A DNA stretch of 64,000 bases from Mycolicibacterium llatzerense (GTDB taxonomy: Bacteria; Actinomycetota; Actinomycetes; Mycobacteriales; Mycobacteriaceae), in assembly GCF_000878195.1 (NCBI RefSeq), contig NZ_JXST01000024.1, forward strand, positions 40,333-104,332. The letters are read 5' to 3'. Positions 41,489-49,178 of the stretch are shown one piece after another; the first letter of the stretch is position 1, and every line of letters begins with the position of its first letter. The notes below the pieces were generated by a model that saw nothing but the letters and a program-made list of their open reading frames with translations, did no database searches and was not told where the DNA came from. The position numbers and the translations under genes were made by a program.

Positions 41489-44071
41489 ATGCAGAATTCC
41501 TCTGCCCGGGTGTCTTTCGACGCCGACGGGCTCATCAACCACGCCCAAATCCAGTGGCCCGGGCAGCCGCCGCTGCTGGCCGACGTCTGCGCGACGTTCG
41601 AGCGGTTCGGCCTGCGCGTCGCCTCCTACCACCACGCCGATGATGCCGCGCACTACTACGAGTTCGGCGATCTGTCGCTGCCCGATTCGACCCTCGCCCT
41701 CATCGCGGACGCCTTCGAGGCAGCCATCGCGGGGCGCTGGAACGTCGACCGGTACGCGATGCTCATCGCGGCGGCCGGCATCGACTGGCGCCGGGCCGTA
41801 CTGATTCGCGCCGCGTGCCGGTTCGTCCGGCAGACGGGGCTGGGATTCTCCGAGGACTACATCATCGAATCCCTCGTCGCGGCACCGGATTTCGTCAACG
41901 CGCTGCTGGCACTGTTCGACGCCCGGTTCAACCCGGACACCACCGCCGATATCGACCAGGCTGATCGCGAGGTGGCGCGCCTGGTGGATGCCGCGACGTC
42001 ACTGGACGACGACCGGATCCAGCGGGCGCTGCACGCGTTCGTCGCGGCGACGTTGCGCACCAACTGGTTCCAGGTGGGCCCCGACGGCGCCCCCAAGGAC
42101 TACGTGTCGTTCAAGATCGACTCGTCGCGGCTGTCCATCACCGGACCCGTTGTCCCCTATCGGGAAATCTTCGTGCACTCCGACACCGTCGAGGGCGTGC
42201 ACCTGCGCAGTGGCGCGATCGCCCGCGGCGGGCTGCGCTGGTCGAACCGCGCCGAGGACTTCCGCACCGAGGTGCTCGGCTTGATGAAGACGCAGGCCGT
42301 GAAGAACGCCCCGATCGTGCCGACCGGCGCCAAGGGTGCCTTCGTCTTGCGGTCGACTACGGCCGATCCCACTTCCGTTGATCCTGCAGCGGGCTACCGC
42401 ACCTTCATCCGCGGCCTGCTCGATGTCACCGACAACATCGTCGACGGCACGGTACGCCACCCGGACCGCACCGTGTGCCCCGACGGCGACGACGCCTACC
42501 TCGTCGTGGCCGCCGACAAGGGCACCGCCACATTCTCCGATCTGGCCAATTCCGTTGCCGCTGAATACGGCTTCTGGCTGGGCGACGCCTTCGCCTCGGG
42601 CGGATCGGCCGGATACGACCACAAGGCCATGGGCATCACCGCCCGCGGCGCGTGGTTGTCGGTGCGCCGGCACTTCGCCGAAGCCGGCCACGACATCGAC
42701 GTCGACCCGTTCACCGTCGCCGGCATCGGCGACATGTCGGGTGACGTGTTCGGCAACGGAATGCTGTTGTCCCGCAACATCAAGCTGGTGGCCGCGTTCG
42801 ATCACCGGGATATCTTCCTCGACCCGAACCCCGACCCGGAGACCTCGTTCGTCGAGCGCGAACGCCTCTTCGCCCTCCCCCGGTCGAGCTGGCAGGATTA
42901 CGACCCGGCGCTGATCTCGGCCGGCGGTGGGGTGTGGCCCCGTACCGCCAAGTCGATTCCACTGTCGGAGCAGGCCAGGACGAGCCTCGGCATCAAGGCC
43001 GCCGAATGCACACCCGACGAACTGATCAACGCGGTCCTGCGCGCGCCGGTCGACCTGCTGTGGAACGGTGGCGTCGGCACCTACGTCCGCGCGGACGACG
43101 AGACCGATGCCGACGCCCAGGACAAGGCCAACGACCGGGTGCGCGTCACCGCATCGCAGTTGCGCTGCAAGGTGATCGGCGAGGGCGGCAACCTCGGCCT
43201 GACCCAGCAGGCGCGTATCGCGTTCGCGCTGAACGGCGGCCGGGTCAATGCCGACTTCATCGACAACGCCGCCGGCGTCGCCACCTCGGACCTCGAGGTC
43301 AACCTCAAGATCGCGCTGGACTCCGGCAACATCGCCACCGCACAACGCAATACGCTGCTCGCCGGTGCCACCGACGACGTGGCCGCGCGGGTGCTGGCCG
43401 ACAACGCCGACCAGATCCTGGCGATCAGCATGGCCGCCGCCGAGGCCGGCTCACTGCTGGACCGGCACGTCAGGCTCATCAGCAACCTGAAAGCCGAGGC
43501 CGGCGTCGACCCCGACGTCGAAGGGCTGCCGTCGAAGCAGGAACTGGATCGCCGCCGCCTCGTCGGACTCGGGCTCACCCGCCCCGAAATCGCCGTGCTG
43601 CTGGCGCAATCCAAGAACCTGGTCTCGCAGGAGCTGTTGGCCTCCGATGTCCCGGATCACGAGATGTTCGTCGGCCGCCTGGAGCAGTACTTCCCGGCCA
43701 CCATTGCCGCGCAGGCACAGACAGAGATCGCGAACCACCCGCTGCGGCGCGAGATCGTCGCGACCTCGGTGGCCGGTGAGCTGATCAACCGCGTCGGCCC
43801 GGGCACCATCTACCGCATGCAGGAACGCCTGTCGGTGAGCACGTCCGATGTGGCCATGGCCTACGCGACGGTGCGTGACATCCTCGATCTCGACGCCCTG
43901 TGGTCCGAGGTGCTGATCGGCAAAACCGATGAGAGCGGGCGCATTCAGGCGCTGCTGGAGATCCGGGAACTGCTCGAGCACCTGACGTCGTGGGTGGTGC
44001 GTAACGGCGCGGGCAACCGCGACCGGGTGAGCGCGGCCGTGAGCCGGTTGATGGCGGTCAGCTCTTCTTGA
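41489..44071 (+). CDS. Short large-type NAD-glutamate dehydrogenase
   Basis: 860 residues. The catalytic core is that of the GDH-180/115 (NAD_GH) family: IARGGLRWSNRAEDFRTEVLGLMKTQAVKNAPIVPTGAKGAF (split over about 245-287), VAADKGTATFSDLAN, FASGGSAGYDHKAMGITARGAW and VIGEGGNLGLTQQARI. Typical members are about 1050 or 1600 residues; Rv2476c is about 1620. Here most of the N-terminal regulatory region is missing, yet the frame is intact from its own ATG behind GGAG. It should deaminate the glutamate that GabT makes. It converges on the VOC gene with a 14-nt overlap. Confidence 0.88.
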   Translation: MQNSSARVSFDADGLINHAQIQWPGQPPLLADVCATFERFGLRVASYHHADDAAHYYEFGDLSLPDSTLALIADAFEAAIAGRWNVDRYAMLIAAAGIDWRRAVLIRAACRFVRQTGLGFSEDYIIESLVAAPDFVNALLALFDARFNPDTTADIDQADREVARLVDAATSLDDDRIQRALHAFVAATLRTNWFQVGPDGAPKDYVSFKIDSSRLSITGPVVPYREIFVHSDTVEGVHLRSGAIARGGLRWSNRAEDFRTEVLGLMKTQAVKNAPIVPTGAKGAFVLRSTTADPTSVDPAAGYRTFIRGLLDVTDNIVDGTVRHPDRTVCPDGDDAYLVVAADKGTATFSDLANSVAAEYGFWLGDAFASGGSAGYDHKAMGITARGAWLSVRRHFAEAGHDIDVDPFTVAGIGDMSGDVFGNGMLLSRNIKLVAAFDHRDIFLDPNPDPETSFVERERLFALPRSSWQDYDPALISAGGGVWPRTAKSIPLSEQARTSLGIKAAECTPDELINAVLRAPVDLLWNGGVGTYVRADDETDADAQDKANDRVRVTASQLRCKVIGEGGNLGLTQQARIAFALNGGRVNADFIDNAAGVATSDLEVNLKIALDSGNIATAQRNTLLAGATDDVAARVLADNADQILAISMAAAEAGSLLDRHVRLISNLKAEAGVDPDVEGLPSKQELDRRRLVGLGLTRPEIAVLLAQSKNLVSQELLASDVPDHEMFVGRLEQYFPATIAAQAQTEIANHPLRREIVATSVAGELINRVGPGTIYRMQERLSVSTSDVAMAYATVRDILDLDALWSEVLIGKTDESGRIQALLEIRELLEHLTSWVVRNGAGNRDRVSAAVSRLMAVSSS

Positions 44072-44495
44072 GCTCCTCGGCGAGCATCACGATGATGCCG
44101 CTGGGCCCACGGACGTAGGTGAGCTTGTAGACGTCCTCGTAGGTCGCCACCCCACGCAGTGGGTGGCATCCGTGCCGTGCGGCGATCTCGAGGGCCGCGT
44201 CGATGTCATCGACCGAGAACGCGACGCGGTGCATCCCAATGTCGTTGGGGCGGGTGGGTTCCGACTGGTTCGCCTCGGGATGGATGTACTCGAAGAGCTC
44301 GACACGGCCATGACCGTCCGGCGTCTCGAGCATGGCCACGTTCGCGTGGTTGCCATCGAGGCCGACGACGGTATCGGTCCACTCGCCGCTGACCGTGGTG
44401 CGGCCGACGACCGTGAGGCCGAGGTCGGTGAAAAATGCGATCGTCGCGTCAAGATCGCGCACGGCGATGCCGACATTCTCGAGTTTGATGGCCAT
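44058..44495 (-). CDS. VOC-family (glyoxalase-like) protein
   Basis: 145 residues with two beta-alpha-beta-beta-beta modules (IKLENVGIAVRDLDATIAFF and HRVAFSVDDIDAALEIAARHG). Metal ligand candidates are the His in HRVAFS and glutamates in RVELFEY and late in the chain. Best likened to lactoylglutathione lyase or methylmalonyl-CoA epimerase branches; the reaction is unknown. ATG at 44495 (MAIKLENV), 7 nt after a TAGCAT -10, so probably leaderless. It overlaps the end of the glutamate dehydrogenase gene. The upstream 92-nt gap holds nothing else clear. Confidence 0.78.
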   Translation of the reverse strand: MAIKLENVGIAVRDLDATIAFFTDLGLTVVGRTTVSGEWTDTVVGLDGNHANVAMLETPDGHGRVELFEYIHPEANQSEPTRPNDIGMHRVAFSVDDIDAALEIAARHGCHPLRGVATYEDVYKLTYVRGPSGIIVMLAEELKKS

Positions 44496-44508
44496 ACCGT
44501 GGATGCTA
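44496..44508 (-). promoter_or_regulatory. Leaderless -10 of the VOC gene
   Basis: TAGCAT on the minus strand (44503-44508), 7 nt, ATG. It supports the chosen start. Confidence 0.45.
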
Positions 44509-44587
44509 CCCAGCAGGGCCCTGCTCAAACCCGCTCCAGCGGATCGCTGCTACCCGTAGAGCTTGCAGCCAAATGGCTGAGATCAGA

Positions 44588-45613
44588 TCACCGCGGAGAC
44601 GGCTGGTGCTGCGTGATGCAGTGGATGCCGCCGCCCCGCTCGAACAGCGGCCGGGCATCGACGCTGACCACCCGGCGGCCGGGGTACTGCTCAGCCAGGA
44701 TCGCCGCGGCATCGGCGTCGCGCGGGTCGCCGAAGGCGCACGCGATGACGCCGCCGTTGACCACCAGGTGGTTGATGTAGCTGTAGTCGACGTAGCCCTC
44801 GGCATCGGTCAACAGGTCCGGTGCCGGGAGTTCGACGATCTCCCACGGCCGGCCCGCGGCATCGCGAGTGTCGGCGAGAGCTTCACGAATCTCCTTGCAC
44901 ACCAAATGGTCCGGATGTGCGTCGGACCGCTGCGCATGCAGCAGGAGGCGTCCGGGTGACGTGATGGCCGCGACGATGTCGACGTGTCCACGGGTGCCGA
45001 AGCGCTCCGAATCGCGGGTCAGGCCGCGCGGCAGCCACACAGCGTGCGTGGCACCGAGGGTGCGGGCCAGCTCGGCCTCGATGTCCACCTTGGTGGCGCC
45101 GGGATTGCGGCCGGGGTCCAGCTGGACGGTCTCGGTGACCAGCACCGTGCCCTGCCCGTCGACCTGGATACCGCCGCCTTCGTTGACCAGCTCCGAACTC
45201 ACCACCGGGACGCCGGCCCAACCGGCAACCGCGGCACCGATTTTCGCGTCCCGATCCCAGCGCGCCCAGTCCTGGGCACCCCAGCCGTTGAACACCCAGT
45301 CGACCGCGGCCACCGAACCGTCGTCGGCATGCACGAACGTCGGGCCGATGTCGCGCATCCAGGCGTCGTTCAGCGGCGCCTCGACGATCTCGACCGCGGC
45401 GGACAGGTAGCGGCGCGCCACCACCATTTCGGCGGGGTCCACCACCACGGTCACCGGTTCGAACTCCAGCACCGCGTGTGCCACCGCCGCCCACGTCGAG
45501 CGGGCCTCGTGGTGTTCGGTTTCGTTGTCCCCCAACGAATAACCTTCCGACGGGAACGCCATCCACACTCGGTCCTGCGGCGCACTCTCCGCCGGCATCA
45601 CGTAGTTCGTCAT
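44588..45613 (-). CDS. aguA: Agmatine deiminase
   Basis: 341 residues, guanidino-group-modifying fold. Catalytic Cys is C332 in GGGIHCITQHQP; PLNDAWMRDIGPTF, NEGGGIQVDGQGT and TRGHVDIVA supply the Asp/His of the active site. It turns agmatine into N-carbamoylputrescine plus ammonia. Its ATG overlaps the aguB stop (ATGA). Second gene of a two-gene operon under the TetR operator at 46608-46626. A peptidylarginine deiminase role is unlikely given the partner gene. Confidence 0.94.
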   Translation of the reverse strand: MTNYVMPAESAPQDRVWMAFPSEGYSLGDNETEHHEARSTWAAVAHAVLEFEPVTVVVDPAEMVVARRYLSAAVEIVEAPLNDAWMRDIGPTFVHADDGSVAAVDWVFNGWGAQDWARWDRDAKIGAAVAGWAGVPVVSSELVNEGGGIQVDGQGTVLVTETVQLDPGRNPGATKVDIEAELARTLGATHAVWLPRGLTRDSERFGTRGHVDIVAAITSPGRLLLHAQRSDAHPDHLVCKEIREALADTRDAAGRPWEIVELPAPDLLTDAEGYVDYSYINHLVVNGGVIACAFGDPRDADAAAILAEQYPGRRVVSVDARPLFERGGGIHCITQHQPSPR

Positions 45614-46593
45614 TTCACCACCGCGGTGGCTTCATGGCCGGCGCCGTACGGGCGCTGCGCGTCGACAGGTGCGGTCAGCGCGCCGTAGCTCTCCGGACGC
45701 CGGGTCAGCAGGAACGGGAACAGCTCGAGCCAGTCGCGGCGTTGGTCGAGGTCCAGATCGGCGACCAGCACCGCCTCCTCGTCACGCGGGGCCTGCACCA
45801 GCACCCGGCCGTACGGATCGGAGATGAACGACGAGCCGTAGAAGGTCACGGCGCCCTCATCACCAATTCGGTTGGGCACCACCATGAACAGGCCGCTGTT
45901 GATGCCGTTGGCGACGATGACCTGTTGCCACAGCGGCTGGGTGTCGAAGGCGGGAAAGACCGGCTCGGAGCCGATGGCCGTCGGGTAGACGACGATCTCG
46001 GCGCCGCCCAATGAGTAGTTGCGGGCCACCTCGGGGAACCATTCGTCCCAGCAGGTCGGCATGCCCAGCTTGGCACCGAGCCCCGCCGGCTCGTAGACCG
46101 GATACGGGTTGCCCTCGGCGGGGCCGGCGCGGAAGTAGGTGTCCTCGTAGTAGCCCGCCGAGATCGGGATGTGCATCTTGCGGGTCCGGCCCGCCAACTC
46201 GCCCGACGGGGCCACCAGGATGGCTGTATTGAAGCCCAAACCGTCTGCGGCCGGCGCCTTTTCGTACAGCGATGCGTGCACGAAGATGCCGTTGGCCCGG
46301 GCCGCCTCGGCGGCCAGTGCGAACGTCGGGCCCTCGAGGAGGTCTTCGGCGGTATCGCCCGGGTTCGGGCCGGCCGGGGTGTCGGCGGGGTACCGCAGCA
46401 GGGTGATCTCCGGCAGACAGACCAGCGCGGCACCCTCACCGGCCGCCCGATCGATGCCGTCGCGCAAGACCTTGGCGAGCTCGTCGGCGTCGGGGCGCCA
46501 CCGGTGCTGCACCAGACCGACGCGCACCGGCGGTCGCGTCGACTCCGTGCTGCGAGACAGCGATTCGGGCGCGGTGGCGGTCAGGGTGATCAT
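45610..46593 (-). CDS. aguB: N-carbamoylputrescine amidase (nitrilase superfamily)
   Basis: 327 residues with the Glu-Lys-Cys triad of the C-N hydrolases: E62 in CLPEIT, K139 in RTRKMHIP and C181 in PTCWDEWFPE. ITAGYYED-type (ISAGYYEDTYF) and the WFPE loop are typical of plant and bacterial AguB. It releases putrescine, CO2 and ammonia. AGGAG lies 10 nt before the ATG, directly beyond the TetR operator. Coupled to aguA. Confidence 0.94.
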   Translation of the reverse strand: MITLTATAPESLSRSTESTRPPVRVGLVQHRWRPDADELAKVLRDGIDRAAGEGAALVCLPEITLLRYPADTPAGPNPGDTAEDLLEGPTFALAAEAARANGIFVHASLYEKAPAADGLGFNTAILVAPSGELAGRTRKMHIPISAGYYEDTYFRAGPAEGNPYPVYEPAGLGAKLGMPTCWDEWFPEVARNYSLGGAEIVVYPTAIGSEPVFPAFDTQPLWQQVIVANGINSGLFMVVPNRIGDEGAVTFYGSSFISDPYGRVLVQAPRDEEAVLVADLDLDQRRDWLELFPFLLTRRPESYGALTAPVDAQRPYGAGHEATAVVK

Positions 46594-46607
46594 CAGCTGG
46601 ACTCCTA

Positions 46608-46626
46608 AAACGAATACGATTCGTTT
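46608..46626. promoter_or_regulatory. TetR-type operator of aguBA
   Basis: AAACGAATACGATTCGTTT: perfect 8-nt arms AAACGAAT/ATTCGTTT with a 3-nt centre. It lies between the divergent aguB and TetR genes, 14 nt before aguB and abutting its ribosome-binding site. Confidence 0.85.
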
Positions 46627-46676
46627 AATTGTGGCCCGAGGTACCCGTGCTTGTAAAGAGGTAGTAGAAAGATTCC

Positions 46677-47285
46677 ATGGGCCGCCCCTCCAAACCGCTG
46701 CTATCCACGGATCGCATCACCGGTGCAGCAATGGATTTGGTCAACAAGACCGGCGGCTTCACCGTCCCCGAACTCGCTCGGGCGCTGAAGGTCAGTCCGT
46801 CATCGCTCTACAACCACGTCGCCGGCCGCGAACAGATCGTCGAGCTGCTGCGCGAACGGGCGATGTCCGAGGTCGCGCTGCCCGCCGACGACCCACACCG
46901 CCCGTGGACCGACGTCGTCGCCGACATCATGCGGTCCTACCGGCAGAGCTACGCCCGCTACCCGCGGCTCATCCCCCTGCTGACCTCGCACGCGGTGAAC
47001 AGCGACCACGCCCTCACCATGTACAACGTGTTGGCGGTCGCGTTCGGCCGCGCCGGATTCGACCCCGCGGACACCCTGCGCGCCATCACGCTGATCGATT
47101 CGTTCGTCCTGGGTTCGGCGCTCGACGTCGCCGCACCCGACGAACCGTGGCAGGCCGGCGCCGAAGTCGGCCCAGAGTTCGCGGCGGCACTCGCCACCGG
47201 CAGCTCCAAGCCCGAACGCGCCGACGACGCCTTCGAATTCGGCATCGCGGTACTGCTGCGCGGACTGGCGGGGGTCCCGTCCTAG
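46677..47285 (+). CDS. TetR-family regulator of aguBA
   Basis: 202 residues. N-terminal helix-turn-helix (about 10-50, DRITGAAMDLVNKTGGFTVPELARALKVSPSSLYNHVAGREQIV split over two helices), followed by a TetR_C ligand domain (about 70-200). Divergent from aguBA with a 19-bp palindrome between, so it very likely represses that operon and itself; agmatine or putrescine is the inferred effector. It ends at 47285, immediately abutting the end of prcA, with no terminator in between. Confidence 0.85.
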   Translation: MGRPSKPLLSTDRITGAAMDLVNKTGGFTVPELARALKVSPSSLYNHVAGREQIVELLRERAMSEVALPADDPHRPWTDVVADIMRSYRQSYARYPRLIPLLTSHAVNSDHALTMYNVLAVAFGRAGFDPADTLRAITLIDSFVLGSALDVAAPDEPWQAGAEVGPEFAAALATGSSKPERADDAFEFGIAVLLRGLAGVPS

Positions 47286-48041
47286 TTACTCGGCGGCGTC
47301 GCCTTCAGGCTCGGCTTTGGCCTCGTCCTTGGACTCGGCTTCCGCCTCGGGCTTCGGCAGGACCGCATCCAGCGCGGCACCGGTGATCCGGCGGAACGCG
47401 CGACGCGGCCTCTTGGCGTCGAGAATGGCCACCTCGAGCGTGGCTGCACCCAACACCCGGTCGCCGGCACCGGCGTGCAGTGCATCGATGGCGATCTTCG
47501 CCGCGTCGGCCAGGCTCGCGTTCTCCTCATAGGAGTCGTTGAGCGCGGCGATGATCGGCTCGGTGGTACCGCCCATCACGACGAAATGCGGCTCGTCCGC
47601 GATGGACCCGTCATAGGTGATCCGGTACAGCTCAGGAGCTTTCGTCTCACCGTGATGCGCGACCTCGGCCACACACAGCTCGACCTCGTAGGGCTTGGCC
47701 TGCTCGGTGAAGATCGTGCCGAGCGTCTGCGCGTAGACGTTGGCCAGCTGGCGGCCGGTGACGTCGCGCCGGTCGTAGGCGTAACCCCGCGTATCGGCGA
47801 ACTGGATACCACCGCGGCGCAGGTTGTCGAACTCGTTGAACCGGCCGACCGCGGCGAAGCCGACCCGGTCGTACAGTTCGCTGACCTTCTGCAACGACCG
47901 CGACGGGTTCTCGGCGACGAACAGCACGCCACCGTCGTACGCCAGCACGACGACGCTGCGGCCCCGCGAAATACCCTTGCGCGCAAGCTCGGAACGTTCC
48001 CGCATCGCCTGTTCGGGCGAGATGAAATACGGAAAGCTCAT
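47286..48041 (-). CDS. prcA: 20S proteasome alpha subunit PrcA
   Basis: 251 residues. The N-terminal MSFPYFISPEQAMRERSELARKGI is the alpha-type gate helix. It lacks the catalytic N-terminal Thr. The core is conserved (ADTRGYAYDRRDVTGR), followed by an acidic, disordered Glu/Ala tail ending GDAAE. Forms the outer rings that dock Mpa. ATG overlaps the prcB stop by one base (TGATG). Operon dop-pup-prcB-prcA. Confidence 0.97.
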   Translation of the reverse strand: MSFPYFISPEQAMRERSELARKGISRGRSVVVLAYDGGVLFVAENPSRSLQKVSELYDRVGFAAVGRFNEFDNLRRGGIQFADTRGYAYDRRDVTGRQLANVYAQTLGTIFTEQAKPYEVELCVAEVAHHGETKAPELYRITYDGSIADEPHFVVMGGTTEPIIAALNDSYEENASLADAAKIAIDALHAGAGDRVLGAATLEVAILDAKRPRRAFRRITGAALDAVLPKPEAEAESKDEAKAEPEGDAAE

Positions 48042-48913
48042 CAGCCATTACCTCTCGCGCGCGTCCGGTTCGCGATGACTTCCCGGGCCAGCGCGGCGAT
48101 CCGCTCCTCGGTGACCTCTTCGGCGCCGTCGGCACCGATCAGCACCGCTGTCGGGTAGATACCGCGCGTCAGATCAGGTCCGCCGGTGGCCGAATCGTCG
48201 TCGGCAGCGTCGTACAGCGACTCGATGGCGACCTTCAGCGCCGAATCAGCATCGGTCACATGCGAATACAGTTTCTTGATCGACGACTTGGCGAACAGCG
48301 AGCCCGAGCCCACCGACTGGTAGCCCTCGTCTTCGATGTTCCAGCCGCCGGCGGCATCGAACGAGACGATGCGTCCGGCATTGCCCGGATCGGAGTCGTC
48401 CAGGTCGTAGCCGACCAGCAGCGGCAGCGCGACGAAGCCCTGCATCGCGGCGGCGAGGTTGCCGCGGACCATGATGGCCAGCCGGTTGACCTTGCCGCGG
48501 AACGTCAGCGGCACGCCTTCGAGCTTTTCGTAGTGCTCCAACTCGACCGCGTACAGCCGCGCGAACTCCACCGCGATGGCCGCGGTGCCGGCGATACCGG
48601 TCGCGGTGTAGTCGTCGGCGATGTGCACCTTCTGCACGTCGCGGCTGGCGATCATGTTGCCCTGGGTGGCCCGCCGGTCACCCGCGATCAACACGCCACC
48701 GGGGAACTTGATCGCGACGATCGTCGTGCCGTGGGGCAGGTCGGCACCGCTCGACCGAGCAGCATCACCCGCTGAAGCCCAATTGCTCCTCACGTCCGCG
48801 GCCGGCAGCAGGTGCGGTGCCTGCCGGCCGAGAAAGTCCGAAAACGAGGACAGATTCAGGTGGGGTGAGGTGACATCCAGTCGATCAGAGAAAGGCCCGA
48901 ACGCTGGGGTCAC
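48041..48913 (-). CDS. prcB: 20S proteasome beta subunit PrcB
   Basis: 290 residues including a 62-residue propeptide. Processing before T63 (LPHG/TTIVA) would expose the catalytic threonine. Conserved active-site context AGDRRATQGNMIASRD and GRIVSFDAAGG. GTG start overlapping the pup stop (GTGA). The propeptide is somewhat different from the M. tuberculosis one but keeps LSSFSDFLGRQAPHLLP. Confidence 0.97.
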   Translation of the reverse strand: MTPAFGPFSDRLDVTSPHLNLSSFSDFLGRQAPHLLPAADVRSNWASAGDAARSSGADLPHGTTIVAIKFPGGVLIAGDRRATQGNMIASRDVQKVHIADDYTATGIAGTAAIAVEFARLYAVELEHYEKLEGVPLTFRGKVNRLAIMVRGNLAAAMQGFVALPLLVGYDLDDSDPGNAGRIVSFDAAGGWNIEDEGYQSVGSGSLFAKSSIKKLYSHVTDADSALKVAIESLYDAADDDSATGGPDLTRGIYPTAVLIGADGAEEVTEERIAALAREVIANRTRARGNG

Positions 48914-49104
48914 TGGCCGCCCTTTTGGACGTACGCGCGCACGAAGTCCTCAGCGTTCTCTTCCAGCACGTCATCGATCTCATCGAGCAGGTCGTCAGTT
49001 TCCTCGGCGAGCTTCTCGCGACGTTCCTGACCTGCGCCAGACGGGCCGGAGAGGTCGTCGTCCTCGCCGCCGCCACCGCCACGCTTGGTCTGTTCCTGAG
49101 CCAT
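48910..49104 (-). CDS. pup: Prokaryotic ubiquitin-like protein Pup
   Basis: 64 residues, intrinsically disordered. The Mpa-binding helix is LAEETDDLLDEIDDVLEENAEDFVRAYVQ and the protein ends GGQ; Dop must deamidate the Gln to Glu before PafA can ligate it. The early segment is Gly-rich (RGGGGGEDDD). AGGAGG precedes the ATG by 6 nt. It lies 74 nt after dop and overlaps prcB. Confidence 0.98.
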   Translation of the reverse strand: MAQEQTKRGGGGGEDDDLSGPSGAGQERREKLAEETDDLLDEIDDVLEENAEDFVRAYVQKGGQ

Positions 49105-49178
49105 CGACGCCTCCTGATTGCTCGATATCTAACTTCACCCTACCGGTCCGCACCCGGGTTCCCCGGGAACACAAGCAG

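Noticed and set aside
40127..41653. Open frame antisense to gabD and the start of the glutamate dehydrogenase gene
   Set aside because: Shadow of two well-supported genes.
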